DNA of 20,113 nt, from the NCBI GenBank assembly GCA_002408065.1, contig DHQI01000029.1, positions 58,813 to 78,925 on the forward strand, in the 5' to 3' direction. Of the stretch, positions 7,614 to 14,500 are shown in pieces. The translations under genes were made by a program, and so were the position numbers. The stretch's first letter is position 1, and the number at the start of each line of letters is the position of its first letter. The notes beneath the pieces are model-generated. The model saw nothing but the letters and a program-made list of their open reading frames with translations, did not search any database and had not been told where the DNA came from. Origin of the DNA: Bacteroidales bacterium UBA5342 (GTDB taxonomy: Bacteria; Bacteroidota; Bacteroidia; Bacteroidales; UBA5342).

Positions 7614-9170
7614 TTATAGTGGAATGTTACCGTGTTTCTTAGGAGGTAATATTTCAGTCTTCGTAGACATAACAGCCAAAGCATCAATCAAGCGCTGACG
7701 TGTTTCACAAGGTAAAATCACATCGTCGATATAACCGCGTTTAGCAGCCAGATAAGGCACATTAAAAGCATCCTCGTATTCTTTGATTTTAGCTTCTCTC
7801 ATAGCTTGTTTGTCGTCAGCACCAGCTATTTGCTTACGGTAAGTAGAAATAACCTCTACGGCTCCTTTAGCCCCCATTACAGCTATCTCAGCACTAGGCC
7901 AGGCAAATACCATATCGGCACCCAAAGGCTTAGAACACATCGCCAAATAAGCACCACCGTAATCCTTACGGGTTACCACCGTAAATTTTGGCACCGTCGC
8001 TTCAGCATAAGACCAAAGCAGTTTTGCACCGTGACGAATGATGCCATCCCACTCTTGCTGTACACCCGGTAAGTAACCCGGCACATCAACGAATGTAATC
8101 ATCGGAATATTGAAAGCATCACAAGTACGTACAAATCGTGAAATCTTATCAGATGCATCGATGTCCAAACAGCCGGCTTGTATCATAGGTTGGTTTGCAA
8201 TAATACCAACAGAGCGTCCATCTAAGTGCCCAAAACCAACCAATGCATTTTCGGCATAGTGCTCGTGCACTTGCATAAACTCACCGTTGTCCAGTATCTC
8301 TTCGATGATAGTCACCATATCGTAAGGCATCTTAGCATCATCAGGAATGATAGTATTCAGCGTTTCACATTCGCGCTGCGGATCGTCACCCATCGGCACT
8401 ACAGGAGCTTCTTCAAGGTTATTATTAGGTAAAAATTCCAACAATTCCTTGATAGCCTCTATCGTATCCTCGTCGCTCTCACAAGCAAAGTGAGCATTAC
8501 CACTTTTGGCATTATGCACCATAGCACCTCCCAGTTCTTCCAGTGATGTTTCTTCACCTGTAACAGTCTTAATAACTCCAGGACCGGTAATGAACATATG
8601 GCTTTGTTTTTTCACCATAAAGATAAAATCCGTCATAGCCGGAGAATAAACAGCTCCACCAGCACAAGGCCCCATAATAGCTGAAATCTGAGGAACCACA
8701 CCTGAAGCGCGGGAATTGCGCATAAAGATTTCACCGTAACCCTTCAAGGCATCGACACCTTCTTCCACACGTGCTCCACCCGAATCGTTAAGACCAACTA
8801 CTGGGGCACCTGCTTTCACAGCCAGATCCATAATCTTACAAATTTTAGCCGCATGCATCTCGCCTAATGAACCACCACGCGAGGTGAAGTCTTGTGAGTA
8901 AGCAAACACAGGACGTCCATTGACTTTTCCGTGCCCTACTATCACACCATCCGAAGGCACTTCTACCTTTTCAAGACCAAAATTCACTGAGCGATGCTCA
9001 ACGAACATATCAACCTCACGAAAAGTTCCTTCATCAAATAATACATCAAGACGTTCGCGGGCCGACAATTTGCCTTTTTCGTGCTGCTTTGCAACTCTGG
9101 CTTCGCCTCCCATTTCCATCACTTCTGCTCTCTTTTGTTTGAGCAGTTCAATTTTTTCAGATACTTTCAT
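7614..9170 (-). CDS. mmdA: Methylmalonyl-CoA/propionyl-CoA carboxyltransferase subunit (MmdA/PccB/12S-like)
   Basis: A 518-aa acyl-CoA carboxyltransferase of the crotonase superfamily, the normal length for MmdA, PccB and transcarboxylase 12S. The N-terminal half has KLSARERLDVLFDEGTF, then FAYSQDFTSRGGSLGEMHA, DSGGARVEEGVDAL and the oxyanion-hole stretch IMGPCAGGAVYSPAMTDF. The C-terminal half has VGIIANQPM, FVDVPGYLPGVQQEWDGIIRHGAKLL and the MGAKGAVEVI motif near residue 430. It transfers carboxyl between a CoA thioester (methylmalonyl-CoA/propionyl-CoA) and biotin. It is the first gene of the operon; the biotin carrier is supplied by the fused gene two positions downstream. No biotin carboxylase is in the window, so an ATP-driven propionyl-CoA carboxylase is less likely than decarboxylase or transcarboxylase use. 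The start is ATG; a candidate promoter lies about 90 nt upstream. Confidence 0.92.
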   Translation of the reverse strand: MKVSEKIELLKQKRAEVMEMGGEARVAKQHEKGKLSARERLDVLFDEGTFREVDMFVEHRSVNFGLEKVEVPSDGVIVGHGKVNGRPVFAYSQDFTSRGGSLGEMHAAKICKIMDLAVKAGAPVVGLNDSGGARVEEGVDALKGYGEIFMRNSRASGVVPQISAIMGPCAGGAVYSPAMTDFIFMVKKQSHMFITGPGVIKTVTGEETSLEELGGAMVHNAKSGNAHFACESDEDTIEAIKELLEFLPNNNLEEAPVVPMGDDPQRECETLNTIIPDDAKMPYDMVTIIEEILDNGEFMQVHEHYAENALVGFGHLDGRSVGIIANQPMIQAGCLDIDASDKISRFVRTCDAFNIPMITFVDVPGYLPGVQQEWDGIIRHGAKLLWSYAEATVPKFTVVTRKDYGGAYLAMCSKPLGADMVFAWPSAEIAVMGAKGAVEVISTYRKQIAGADDKQAMREAKIKEYEDAFNVPYLAAKRGYIDDVILPCETRQRLIDALAVMSTKTEILPPKKHGNIPL

Positions 9171-9767
9171 TACCGTTTATACTATAATTTTTGTGTGAAC
9201 CTCAACATCTGTTTACAACACGCGAAATAAACAATATTGTTTCAAAAAACAGGTATGATTTCAAAGTTATTTTGCAAAAAAGACTTTTTTTTTATTCCCT
9301 TGATAAAAAACAGCTTAAGTCGTCATTATTTGCCATGTTGACTTGTCAAATTACGTCATATTTACGCATTGTGCATAGCAAATTGTAAAGCCCTAAACAC
9401 CGGCTTTCTTTTCTGAATTTTCTCATGAAATCAAACACAGTGTATTTTGCAAAACAGACCTGTTATTTTCACCTCATAATGCCATATCCACTTTGCATAA
9501 ATGAACATCTTTTCAGCAATAATCGAGCATTCCTAGCCCCAAACCGGTCTGCATTTCATTTTTATTTGGAATCAATATCAACAATTCTTCAAAAGAAAAA
9601 GATTTAATTTCACTGTTGCAATTTCGAAAATTTAGCACAAATGAACAATAGTCATAAATGATGATTCTATATATTATTCGTCATATTAAGCACAACATAT
9701 TTACGGCAAAACACACCCAAACATATTTCTTACCCTATTTTCGCTCTTGAAATAACAAAAAAACACT
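9171..9767. other. 597-nt divergent intergenic region upstream of mmdA
   Basis: It is AT-rich. The short open frames in it (for example 9191-9388 and 9425-9607, plus strand) have no family features, start context or promoter and look like chance. Two items stand out. One is a minus-strand TAACTTTG (CAAAGTTA at 9262-9269), a perfect -7 match that could drive mmdA with a leader of about 85 nt, although no clear -33 is present. The other is a plus-strand inverted repeat AAAGCC (9387-9392) / GGCTTT (9402-9407) followed by CTTTTCT, a weak terminator-like structure with no gene before it. The upstream region of the plus-strand gene at 9768 shows no convincing promoter. Confidence 0.5.
9262..9269 (-). 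promoter_or_regulatory. Candidate -7 element for the mmdA operon
   Basis: On the minus strand this reads TAACTTTG, matching TAnnTTTG. The expected TTTG at -33 (near 9289-9294) is not seen, so this remains tentative. Expected transcript start is near 9256, about 85 nt before the mmdA ATG. Confidence 0.4.
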
Positions 9768-10130
9768 ATGAAAAAATTAACAATGTTTATTCTTCTAAGC
9801 ATAATGACCATGGCAAGCTATGCACAAAAGGTACACCAAGGACAGCTAAAAACTGCTGAGCGTTATAGCCAAATGGCCAGCAAAGCATTTAACCTGAATG
9901 AAGATCAAAGGGCCAAAGTACTGGAAACTAAAAAAACACAGTTTGCAGAAATGAATGCCACTGTAAAACCAATGAAAGAAGCAGGTAAAAACAAGGAAGA
10001 AATAAAAAAAGCTTCCAAAGCAATCAATAAAATATACTTTGACAATTACCTGAAATGCTTTAACTGTACAAAAAAGGAACTGGTCGATTTTAACAAGAAA
10101 TTTCAAGTTCAAAGAAAAGGGAGCAACTAA
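9768..10130 (+). CDS. Small secreted helical protein with a CXXC motif (Spy-like size and layout), function unknown
   Basis: A 120-aa protein starting with a clear Sec signal peptide: KK, a hydrophobic core, then AYA-Q, with cleavage likely after residue 19. The mature part of about 100 residues is Lys/Glu/Ala-rich and almost entirely predicted helical. It contains FNLNEDQRAKVLETKKTQF (about 41-59), which resembles the helix pattern of small periplasmic Spy/CpxP-like or Bacteroidota DUF-type proteins with an L-x3-Q motif. Cys97 and Cys100 form CFNC near the C-terminus and are the only cysteines. A disulfide or metal-binding role is possible but unproven. It is probably periplasmic. It lies alone between two operons with its own downstream terminator. 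I do not recognise a named family and give no function. Coding status is supported by the signal peptide, the MKK start and the composition. Confidence 0.75.
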   Translation: MKKLTMFILLSIMTMASYAQKVHQGQLKTAERYSQMASKAFNLNEDQRAKVLETKKTQFAEMNATVKPMKEAGKNKEEIKKASKAINKIYFDNYLKCFNCTKKELVDFNKKFQVQRKGSN

Positions 10131-10315
10131 CAAATACCCAGTAATGCAACAAATAGGTATAGAGCAAAGACAATCACTCCTTAACACATTATATCACTTG
10201 GTATTTTCGATGTTAAACACTCCTTCTGTGGCATGAGAACAATAAGCCCGGCCCAAGTTTTAAAAGCGGGAATCAACCGTTTTCTATCAGGCTCTAAAAC
10301 CACTCTAATAATAAG
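10131..10315 (+). other. Long 3' untranslated region or possible small RNA
   Basis: 185 nt separate the stop codon at 10130 from the terminator at 10316-10341. No reading frame of note is present. A GCCCG (about 10247-10251) / CGGG (about 10267-10270) pairing is visible on the plus strand. Either this is a long 3' UTR of the small secreted gene, or an independent small RNA ends at the terminator. Confidence 0.35.
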
Positions 10316-10341
10316 AATGCTCTATCCTGAGCATTTTTTTT
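10316..10341 (+). terminator. Intrinsic terminator upstream of gldD
   Basis: AATGCTC (10316-10322), 6-nt loop TATCCT, GAGCATT (10329-10335), within and followed by a run of eight T (10334-10341). The 7-bp stem is perfect. It insulates the gldD operon from the upstream secreted-protein gene. Confidence 0.87.
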
Positions 10342-10357
10342 ACCCGTATGTTTATCT

Positions 10358-10365
10358 TAACTTTG
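10358..10365 (+). promoter_or_regulatory. Bacteroidota -7 element of the gldD operon
   Basis: TAACTTTG is a perfect TAnnTTTG match. The T-run of the preceding terminator ends 16 nt upstream and overlaps the place of the -33 element. Expected transcript start is near 10371, about 19 nt before the TTG start of gldD. Confidence 0.65.
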
Positions 10366-10389
10366 CCCCCTCATATTAGGTAGAATATT

Positions 10390-10980
10390 TTGAAAAGACA
10401 CTTAGGCATACTCCTCATTATTGGTATATTATTACTATTTTCTTGTAAAGAGAACTATACCCCAAAACCGCATGGTTACCTCAGAATTGATTTACCGGAA
10501 AACCACAGCTATCAAAGCTCGCCCAAGGCTCTGCCTTTCAAATTAGACTACTCTGTTTATGCCCGTTGGGACACCTTAAGAACATCACAAAAATCAAGAC
10601 ACAACAGTTTGTGGTTCAACATAAATTACCCTGACTACTCGGCTAAAATACACCTCAGCTACATACCTGTAAAACAAAATCTTGACTCTTTATTAGAAGA
10701 AAGTCATCAGTTTGTCTTTGAGCACACAATACGTGCCGATGCCATCGACGAAAGTAGTTTTGAAGATAAAGAAAAAAAAGTGCAAGGTGTGCTATATGAC
10801 TTAAAAGGTAACTCGGCCTCTAATATGGAATTTTGGGCAACAGACAGCACGTCACACTTTCTGCGGGGAGCCCTTTACTTTGAAACCACCCCCAACGTCG
10901 ACTCACTTATGCCCATCATTAACTACATCAAGACCGACATCATTTATATGATCAATAGCTTGGAATGGACATGGCAATAA
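10390..10980 (+). CDS. gldD: Gliding motility lipoprotein GldD
   Basis: A 196-aa lipoprotein. The short basic start and hydrophobic stretch end in a lipobox, LLFSC, with Cys19 as the lipidated residue. The mature N-terminus reads YTPKPHGYLRIDLPE, the characteristic GldD opening (PKP-GYxRIxLPE). Later family-typical parts are YARWDT, NINYPDYSAKIHLSYIP and FWATDSTSHFLRGALYF. GldD is an envelope lipoprotein essential for gliding and linked to type IX secretion in Flavobacterium; it normally sits beside gldE and an sfp-type gene. The start is TTG (10390), chosen because it gives the complete signal sequence and follows the promoter by a typical distance. Its 3' end overlaps the next gene by 16 nt, so the two are translationally coupled. 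Complete and of normal length. Confidence 0.92.
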   Translation: MKRHLGILLIIGILLLFSCKENYTPKPHGYLRIDLPENHSYQSSPKALPFKLDYSVYARWDTLRTSQKSRHNSLWFNINYPDYSAKIHLSYIPVKQNLDSLLEESHQFVFEHTIRADAIDESSFEDKEKKVQGVLYDLKGNSASNMEFWATDSTSHFLRGALYFETTPNVDSLMPIINYIKTDIIYMINSLEWTWQ

Positions 10981-11570
10981 TCAGAGATCAACATACGCAA
11001 GATGGTGCCCGTATACTCATTTGGAAGGACGAAGAATCATTAGATTTTTTTCTGAAAAGAGTTAAGCTCTCCTCGGACGACCTAATACTACTCAATAAAT
11101 ACAGCGTTGAACGTCGCAAAAAAGATCTCCTCATCGCTCGTTTCCTTATACAGAAAGAAATACCTGAAGCCGAAATTACTTATTTAAAAAATGGCAAACC
11201 CTACCTGAAGAATCAGACGGCACAAATCAGCATTTCCCACAGCAAAGACCTCGTGGCTATTATCACCCACCCGACACAAAAGGTGGCTATTGACATCGAA
11301 TATATCAGTCCAAGAGTGGAAAAACTCAAACACCGTTTCTTGTCAGATAATGAGCTACTTACAGCTAACACCACCGAGCTACTCACCCTCTACTGGAGCG
11401 CAAAAGAAACCCTTTTTAAACGGGACGAAAAACAGGGGATCGACTTCAACAAAGACCTTGAGATAAAACTAAAAGATAAGACGCTACACGGCATCATAAG
11501 AAATAATGATTTCACCCTTATACATTATTGCATAAAAGATTCTTGGGTAATCACTTATACCATATCTTGA
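10965..11570 (+). CDS. 4'-phosphopantetheinyl transferase superfamily protein (Sfp-type)
   Basis: A 201-aa protein that transfers 4'-phosphopantetheine from CoA to a carrier protein. The Sfp-type signatures are in order: KPYL (about 78-81), ISISHSKD (88-95), VAIDIEYI (107-114; Asp110 and Glu112 bind magnesium), RFLSDNE (124-130) and WSAKETLFK (144-152; Glu148 and Lys147). It is shorter than Bacillus Sfp but normal for the Bacteroidota version. The gene overlaps gldD by 16 nt; ATG 10971 is an alternative start giving MAIIRDQ. The gldD-sfp pairing is conserved in Bacteroidota. No polyketide or non-ribosomal peptide gene is nearby, so its acceptor is probably an acyl carrier protein for fatty acid or aryl polyene synthesis (inference). 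Confidence 0.9.
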   Translation: MDMAIIRDQHTQDGARILIWKDEESLDFFLKRVKLSSDDLILLNKYSVERRKKDLLIARFLIQKEIPEAEITYLKNGKPYLKNQTAQISISHSKDLVAIITHPTQKVAIDIEYISPRVEKLKHRFLSDNELLTANTTELLTLYWSAKETLFKRDEKQGIDFNKDLEIKLKDKTLHGIIRNNDFTLIHYCIKDSWVITYTIS

Positions 11571-11624
11571 AATTTTTTACCATTACCACACAAAACATTT
11601 TGCAACTTGGTACGTATTAGTTGT

Positions 11625-12119
11625 ATGTACGCACAAAAAAACATCCTATTTTTGATCATGTTTTCAGCTGTCTTAGTTAGCACCAAAAGCTACTCACAAG
11701 ACATAGAAACTATCAACTTTGAACAACTGGAAGAACTCTGGGATAACAACGACACCTTATATGTTGTAAACTTTTGGGCTACCTGGTGCCAACCATGCGT
11801 TGAGGAACTCCCTGATTTTATGCGCCTCAACAATGATTATCAAAACGAAAAGTTTAAAATGATTTTAGTATCTCTTGATTTCCCCAAACACATCAACACC
11901 AGGGTAAAACCATTTCTAAAACAAAACAACATCAATACCAAAGTCGTACTCTTAGACGATGATCCCAACATTTGGATAAACCTCATCAGTAAAAACTGGG
12001 ACGGAGCCATACCCGCCACCTTATTCCTTAAAAACAACAAAAGGGCATTCCACCCCAAACAATTAACTTACAAACAACTGATTACAATTACACAAAATCT
12101 TCAACAAAACAAATTATGA
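11625..12119 (+). CDS. TlpA/ResA-like periplasmic thioredoxin
   Basis: A 164-aa protein from ATG 11625. The frame is open back to TTG 11607 (170 aa), but the ATG start gives a compact signal peptide: basic start, hydrophobic core, cleavage probably near YSQ (about residue 25). The thioredoxin fold contains NFWATWCQPCVEELP, with active-site cysteines 55 and 58. It continues through FKMILVSLDF and a cis-proline region GAIPATLF. Such proteins reduce or exchange disulfides in the periplasm. The C-terminus is short compared with canonical TlpA/ResA. It follows the Sfp-type gene by about 54 nt and overlaps the next gene by 4 nt (ATGA), so it belongs to the gldD operon and is translationally coupled to the second thioredoxin-like gene. 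Confidence 0.88.
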   Translation: MYAQKNILFLIMFSAVLVSTKSYSQDIETINFEQLEELWDNNDTLYVVNFWATWCQPCVEELPDFMRLNNDYQNEKFKMILVSLDFPKHINTRVKPFLKQNNINTKVVLLDDDPNIWINLISKNWDGAIPATLFLKNNKRAFHPKQLTYKQLITITQNLQQNKL

Positions 12120-12712
12120 AACGTATACAATTAATCCTGGCAACACTATTACTCAGTTCAGTAATATTAGCCCAAGGCTACAAGGTTGGTGATGTAGCAT
12201 CAGATTTCACGCTTAAAAACGTTGATGGTAAAATGGTCTCACTAAGTGATTATAACGACCAGAAAGGAGCAATAATAATATTCACTTGCAACCACTGCCC
12301 GTTTTCTGTGGCCTACGAAGACCGCATCATTGCTTTAGATCAAAAATACAAGAAAAAAGGGTTCCCTGTAATTGCGATAAACCCTAATGACCCACAGGTA
12401 TATGCCGAAGACTCTTACGACAACATGATTATTCGTGCCAAAGAAAAAGGATTCACATTCCCCTATGTCATTGACGAAGGACAAAAGGTATTTCCGGTAT
12501 ATGGTGCCACAAAGACACCACACGTCTACCTCCTGCAAAAAGTTAATAATGTTTTTAAGGTGGCCTACATAGGGGCTATCGACAATAGTGCCCGGGACGA
12601 AAGCATGGTGAGCAAAACCTATCTTGCTGATGCGATTGATGCACTATTAAAAGGGAAACAACCGACTCCTGCATTAACGAAAGCTGTTGGCTGTAGTATC
12701 AAAACAAAATAG
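12116..12712 (+). CDS. Secreted PRX-like thioredoxin-family protein (AhpC/TSA fold)
   Basis: A 198-aa protein with a signal peptide (MKRIQLILATLLLSSVILAQ, cleavage near residue 19). The peroxiredoxin-like start KVGDVASDFTLKNVDGK is followed by IIIFTCNHCPFSVAYEDR (Cys58 and Cys61), NPNDP, KTPHVYLL (cis-Pro) and GAIDNSARDES. The C-terminus, TKAVGCSIK with Cys193, is typical of the PRX-like family of thioredoxin-domain proteins in Bacteroidota and Planctomycetota. CNHC is a genuine CXXC, so a redox role is likely; the substrate is unknown. Translation is coupled to the preceding thioredoxin by a 4-nt ATGA overlap. This is the last gene of the operon; a strong hairpin terminator follows after 8 nt. 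Two exported thioredoxin-fold proteins in tandem suggest they act together in envelope redox chemistry (inference). Confidence 0.9.
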   Translation: MKRIQLILATLLLSSVILAQGYKVGDVASDFTLKNVDGKMVSLSDYNDQKGAIIIFTCNHCPFSVAYEDRIIALDQKYKKKGFPVIAINPNDPQVYAEDSYDNMIIRAKEKGFTFPYVIDEGQKVFPVYGATKTPHVYLLQKVNNVFKVAYIGAIDNSARDESMVSKTYLADAIDALLKGKQPTPALTKAVGCSIKTK

Positions 12713-12720
12713 TTAGGTAT

Positions 12721-12761
12721 TAAGGCTAAAATTTAATCGTTTTAGCCTTATTCTTTTTTTT
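12721..12761 (+). terminator. Strong intrinsic terminator of the gldD operon
   Basis: TAAGGCTAAAA (12721-12731), 8-nt loop, TTTTAGCCTTA (12740-12750), then a T-rich run to 12761. The 11-bp stem is perfect. It abuts the stop codon of the convergent RNase G gene (12760). The moderately A-rich stretch at 12701-12710 could let it work weakly for the minus strand too. Confidence 0.92.
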
Positions 12762-14346
12762 ACAGTTTATTATCTACCTCTTCCTTCATAACTATTTCTT
12801 CTCCTTTGGCATCAAAGAAGGAATACTCAAGCATTGCAAAATCTTGATTTTCTTGTAATTTTATTTTTTTAGTGTAATGCTTTCTCCAATTATCAAATAT
12901 TGATTTCCCAAAAACCATATTTGTTCTTTTGGTCAGGTATGCATATACGTAAGGATGCACATGCAAGGTATATTCACTCACCCCTATACTGAACAGGTAG
13001 TCTATTTTATCTTCTAAACGCTCTACAAATAAAACAGAAGGCTTCACCTTACCCGTACCACCACAGCTAGGACAAGTCTCATCAATGGTAACATTAATTT
13101 CAGGACGCACACGCTGCCGTGTTATTTGCATTAAACCAAATTTACTCAGAGGTAATATGTGATGACGTGCCTTATCCTCGTCCATAAACTTCCTCATACT
13201 TTCGTAAAGTTTCTGACGATGCTCAGCAGTTCCCATATCGATAAAATCTACCACAATAATACCGCCCATATCGCGCAAGCGCAACTGTCGGGCCACTTCC
13301 TCAGCAGCTGCAAGATTCACTTCGAAGGCATTGGTTTCCTGATCTTGATTATTTTTGGTTCTATTACCACTATTCACATCGATCACATGAAAAGCCTCGG
13401 TATGCTCTATCACGAGATAAGCACCGCGTTTGAACGATACTGTTTTTCCAAAAGATGATTTTATCTGAGCGGTTACACCAAACTCATCCATTATAGGATT
13501 GTCCTTTTTGTAAAGCTTTAAAATCTTCTTTTGATCAGGCGAAATAAGCCCCACAAAGTCTTTCAACTCATTGAAAACCTTTGTATCGTTAACATGGATA
13601 TTGGAGAACGATTCGTCAAGCAAATCGCGTAAGATAGCCGAACTACGGCCTATCTCATTATGAATAAGGGCAGGCGCTTGGGCCGATGCAGAGGTATGCA
13701 AGGCTTTGTTCCAGCGCTTAACTAGAAGTTTTAGCTCATTATCCAGCTCAGCCACTTTCTGCCCCTGAGCTACGGTACGGATAATGACACCAAAATTTTT
13801 GGGTCGTATACTTTTAATCAATGCTTTTAAACGATTTTTCTCCTCGTTAGAATCAATCTTTTGCGAGACAGAAATACGGTTAGAAAATGGTATCAGCACC
13901 AGATAACGACCGGCTATGGACAATTCAGAAGTCAGTCGTGGCCCTTTTGTTGAGATGGGTTCCTTAGCTATTTGTACCAAAATCTCTTGTCCGGGAGCTA
14001 GTACCTTTGCTATAGAACCATTTTTCTCAATATCAGGCTCACAAGCCAACTTAGAGATATAAAAAGGTTTCTTGGGAGAAGCCTTAGCTTTTCCCACTGC
14101 TTTTTTCAGCGAATTGAATTGTGGACCCAAATCCAGATAATGCAAAAAAGCATCTTTCTCATAGCCCACGTTCACAAAAGCAGCATTTAATCCCGGCATA
14201 ACTTTTTTTACCTTACCCAAGTAAAAATCACCAACCGAGAATTGGCTATCACTGCTTTCTTTGTGCAGCTCTACCAATCGTTTGTCCTCTGTAAGAGCAA
14301 TGGAAATTTCCTTCTTCGCTACGTCTACTATCAATTCACTATTCAC
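12760..14346 (-). CDS. rng: Ribonuclease G (RNase E/G family)
   Basis: A 528-aa endoribonuclease for single-stranded, 5'-monophosphate-sensing cleavage in rRNA maturation and mRNA turnover. An N-terminal S1-like RNA-binding region (about 36-130) begins DFYLGKVKKVMPGLNAAFVNVG. The catalytic RNase-H-like/DNase-I-like core has IDVNSG with Asp323 and VVDFIDM with Asp367, matching the two magnesium-binding aspartates of the E. coli enzymes. The zinc-link CPSCGG (Cys425, Cys428) allows dimerisation. The length fits RNase G; the long degradosome scaffold of RNase E is absent. An insertion around 76-96 (KKAVGKAKASPKKP) in the S1 region is typical of Bacteroidota members. The start is GTG with a purine-rich AAAGGTGA upstream, because the ATG farther up is followed at once by a stop. 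It lies downstream of HU and the mS38-like gene but beyond a terminator. Confidence 0.94.
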   Translation of the reverse strand: MNSELIVDVAKKEISIALTEDKRLVELHKESSDSQFSVGDFYLGKVKKVMPGLNAAFVNVGYEKDAFLHYLDLGPQFNSLKKAVGKAKASPKKPFYISKLACEPDIEKNGSIAKVLAPGQEILVQIAKEPISTKGPRLTSELSIAGRYLVLIPFSNRISVSQKIDSNEEKNRLKALIKSIRPKNFGVIIRTVAQGQKVAELDNELKLLVKRWNKALHTSASAQAPALIHNEIGRSSAILRDLLDESFSNIHVNDTKVFNELKDFVGLISPDQKKILKLYKKDNPIMDEFGVTAQIKSSFGKTVSFKRGAYLVIEHTEAFHVIDVNSGNRTKNNQDQETNAFEVNLAAAEEVARQLRLRDMGGIIVVDFIDMGTAEHRQKLYESMRKFMDEDKARHHILPLSKFGLMQITRQRVRPEINVTIDETCPSCGGTGKVKPSVLFVERLEDKIDYLFSIGVSEYTLHVHPYVYAYLTKRTNMVFGKSIFDNWRKHYTKKIKLQENQDFAMLEYSFFDAKGEEIVMKEEVDNKL

Positions 14347-14384
14347 GGCTTCACCTTTTCGCTGTTCACATTAATAACGCTCTA

Positions 14385-14400
14385 GTACCAAAGAAGGTAC
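14385..14400. promoter_or_regulatory. Palindrome in the RNase G leader
   Basis: GTACC-AAAGAA-GGTAC is a perfect 5-bp inverted repeat with a 6-nt centre, lying 39-54 nt upstream of the rng start. It could be a leader hairpin or an operator. RNase E/G genes are often autoregulated through their 5' leader in Proteobacteria, but a like mechanism here is only a guess. Confidence 0.3.
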
Positions 14401-14417
14401 AAACACGCATTATTTTA

Positions 14418-14463
14418 CCAAAAAAGAACAAGCATTAGCCAAATATTAGCTAAGCGCTTGTTC
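14418..14463 (-). terminator. Intrinsic terminator after the mS38-like gene
   Basis: The outer stem is AGAACAAGC (14425-14433) with GCTTGTTCT (14455-14463). An inner stem TTAGC/GCTAA (14435-14439, 14449-14453) continues after a small bulge. On the minus strand the hairpin is followed by TTTTTTGG (the A-run at 14418-14424). It ends the HU/mS38-like transcript 38 nt past the last stop codon and implies a separate promoter for rng. Confidence 0.87.
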
Positions 14464-14500
14464 TTCTATTACTTTTTACGCTAAAATACAGACGTGAAGA

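Noticed and set aside
9387..9411. AAAGCC/GGCTTT hairpin with T-rich tail, considered as a terminator of an unseen RNA
   Set aside because: The stem is only 6 bp with a 9-nt loop and there is no upstream gene or promoter; recorded only as part of the intergenic description.
9191..9607. Two plus-strand frames (65 and 60 aa) in the mmdA upstream region
   Set aside because: No promoter, no recognisable motif, no plausible signal or domain, and AT-rich random-like composition; treated as chance open frames.
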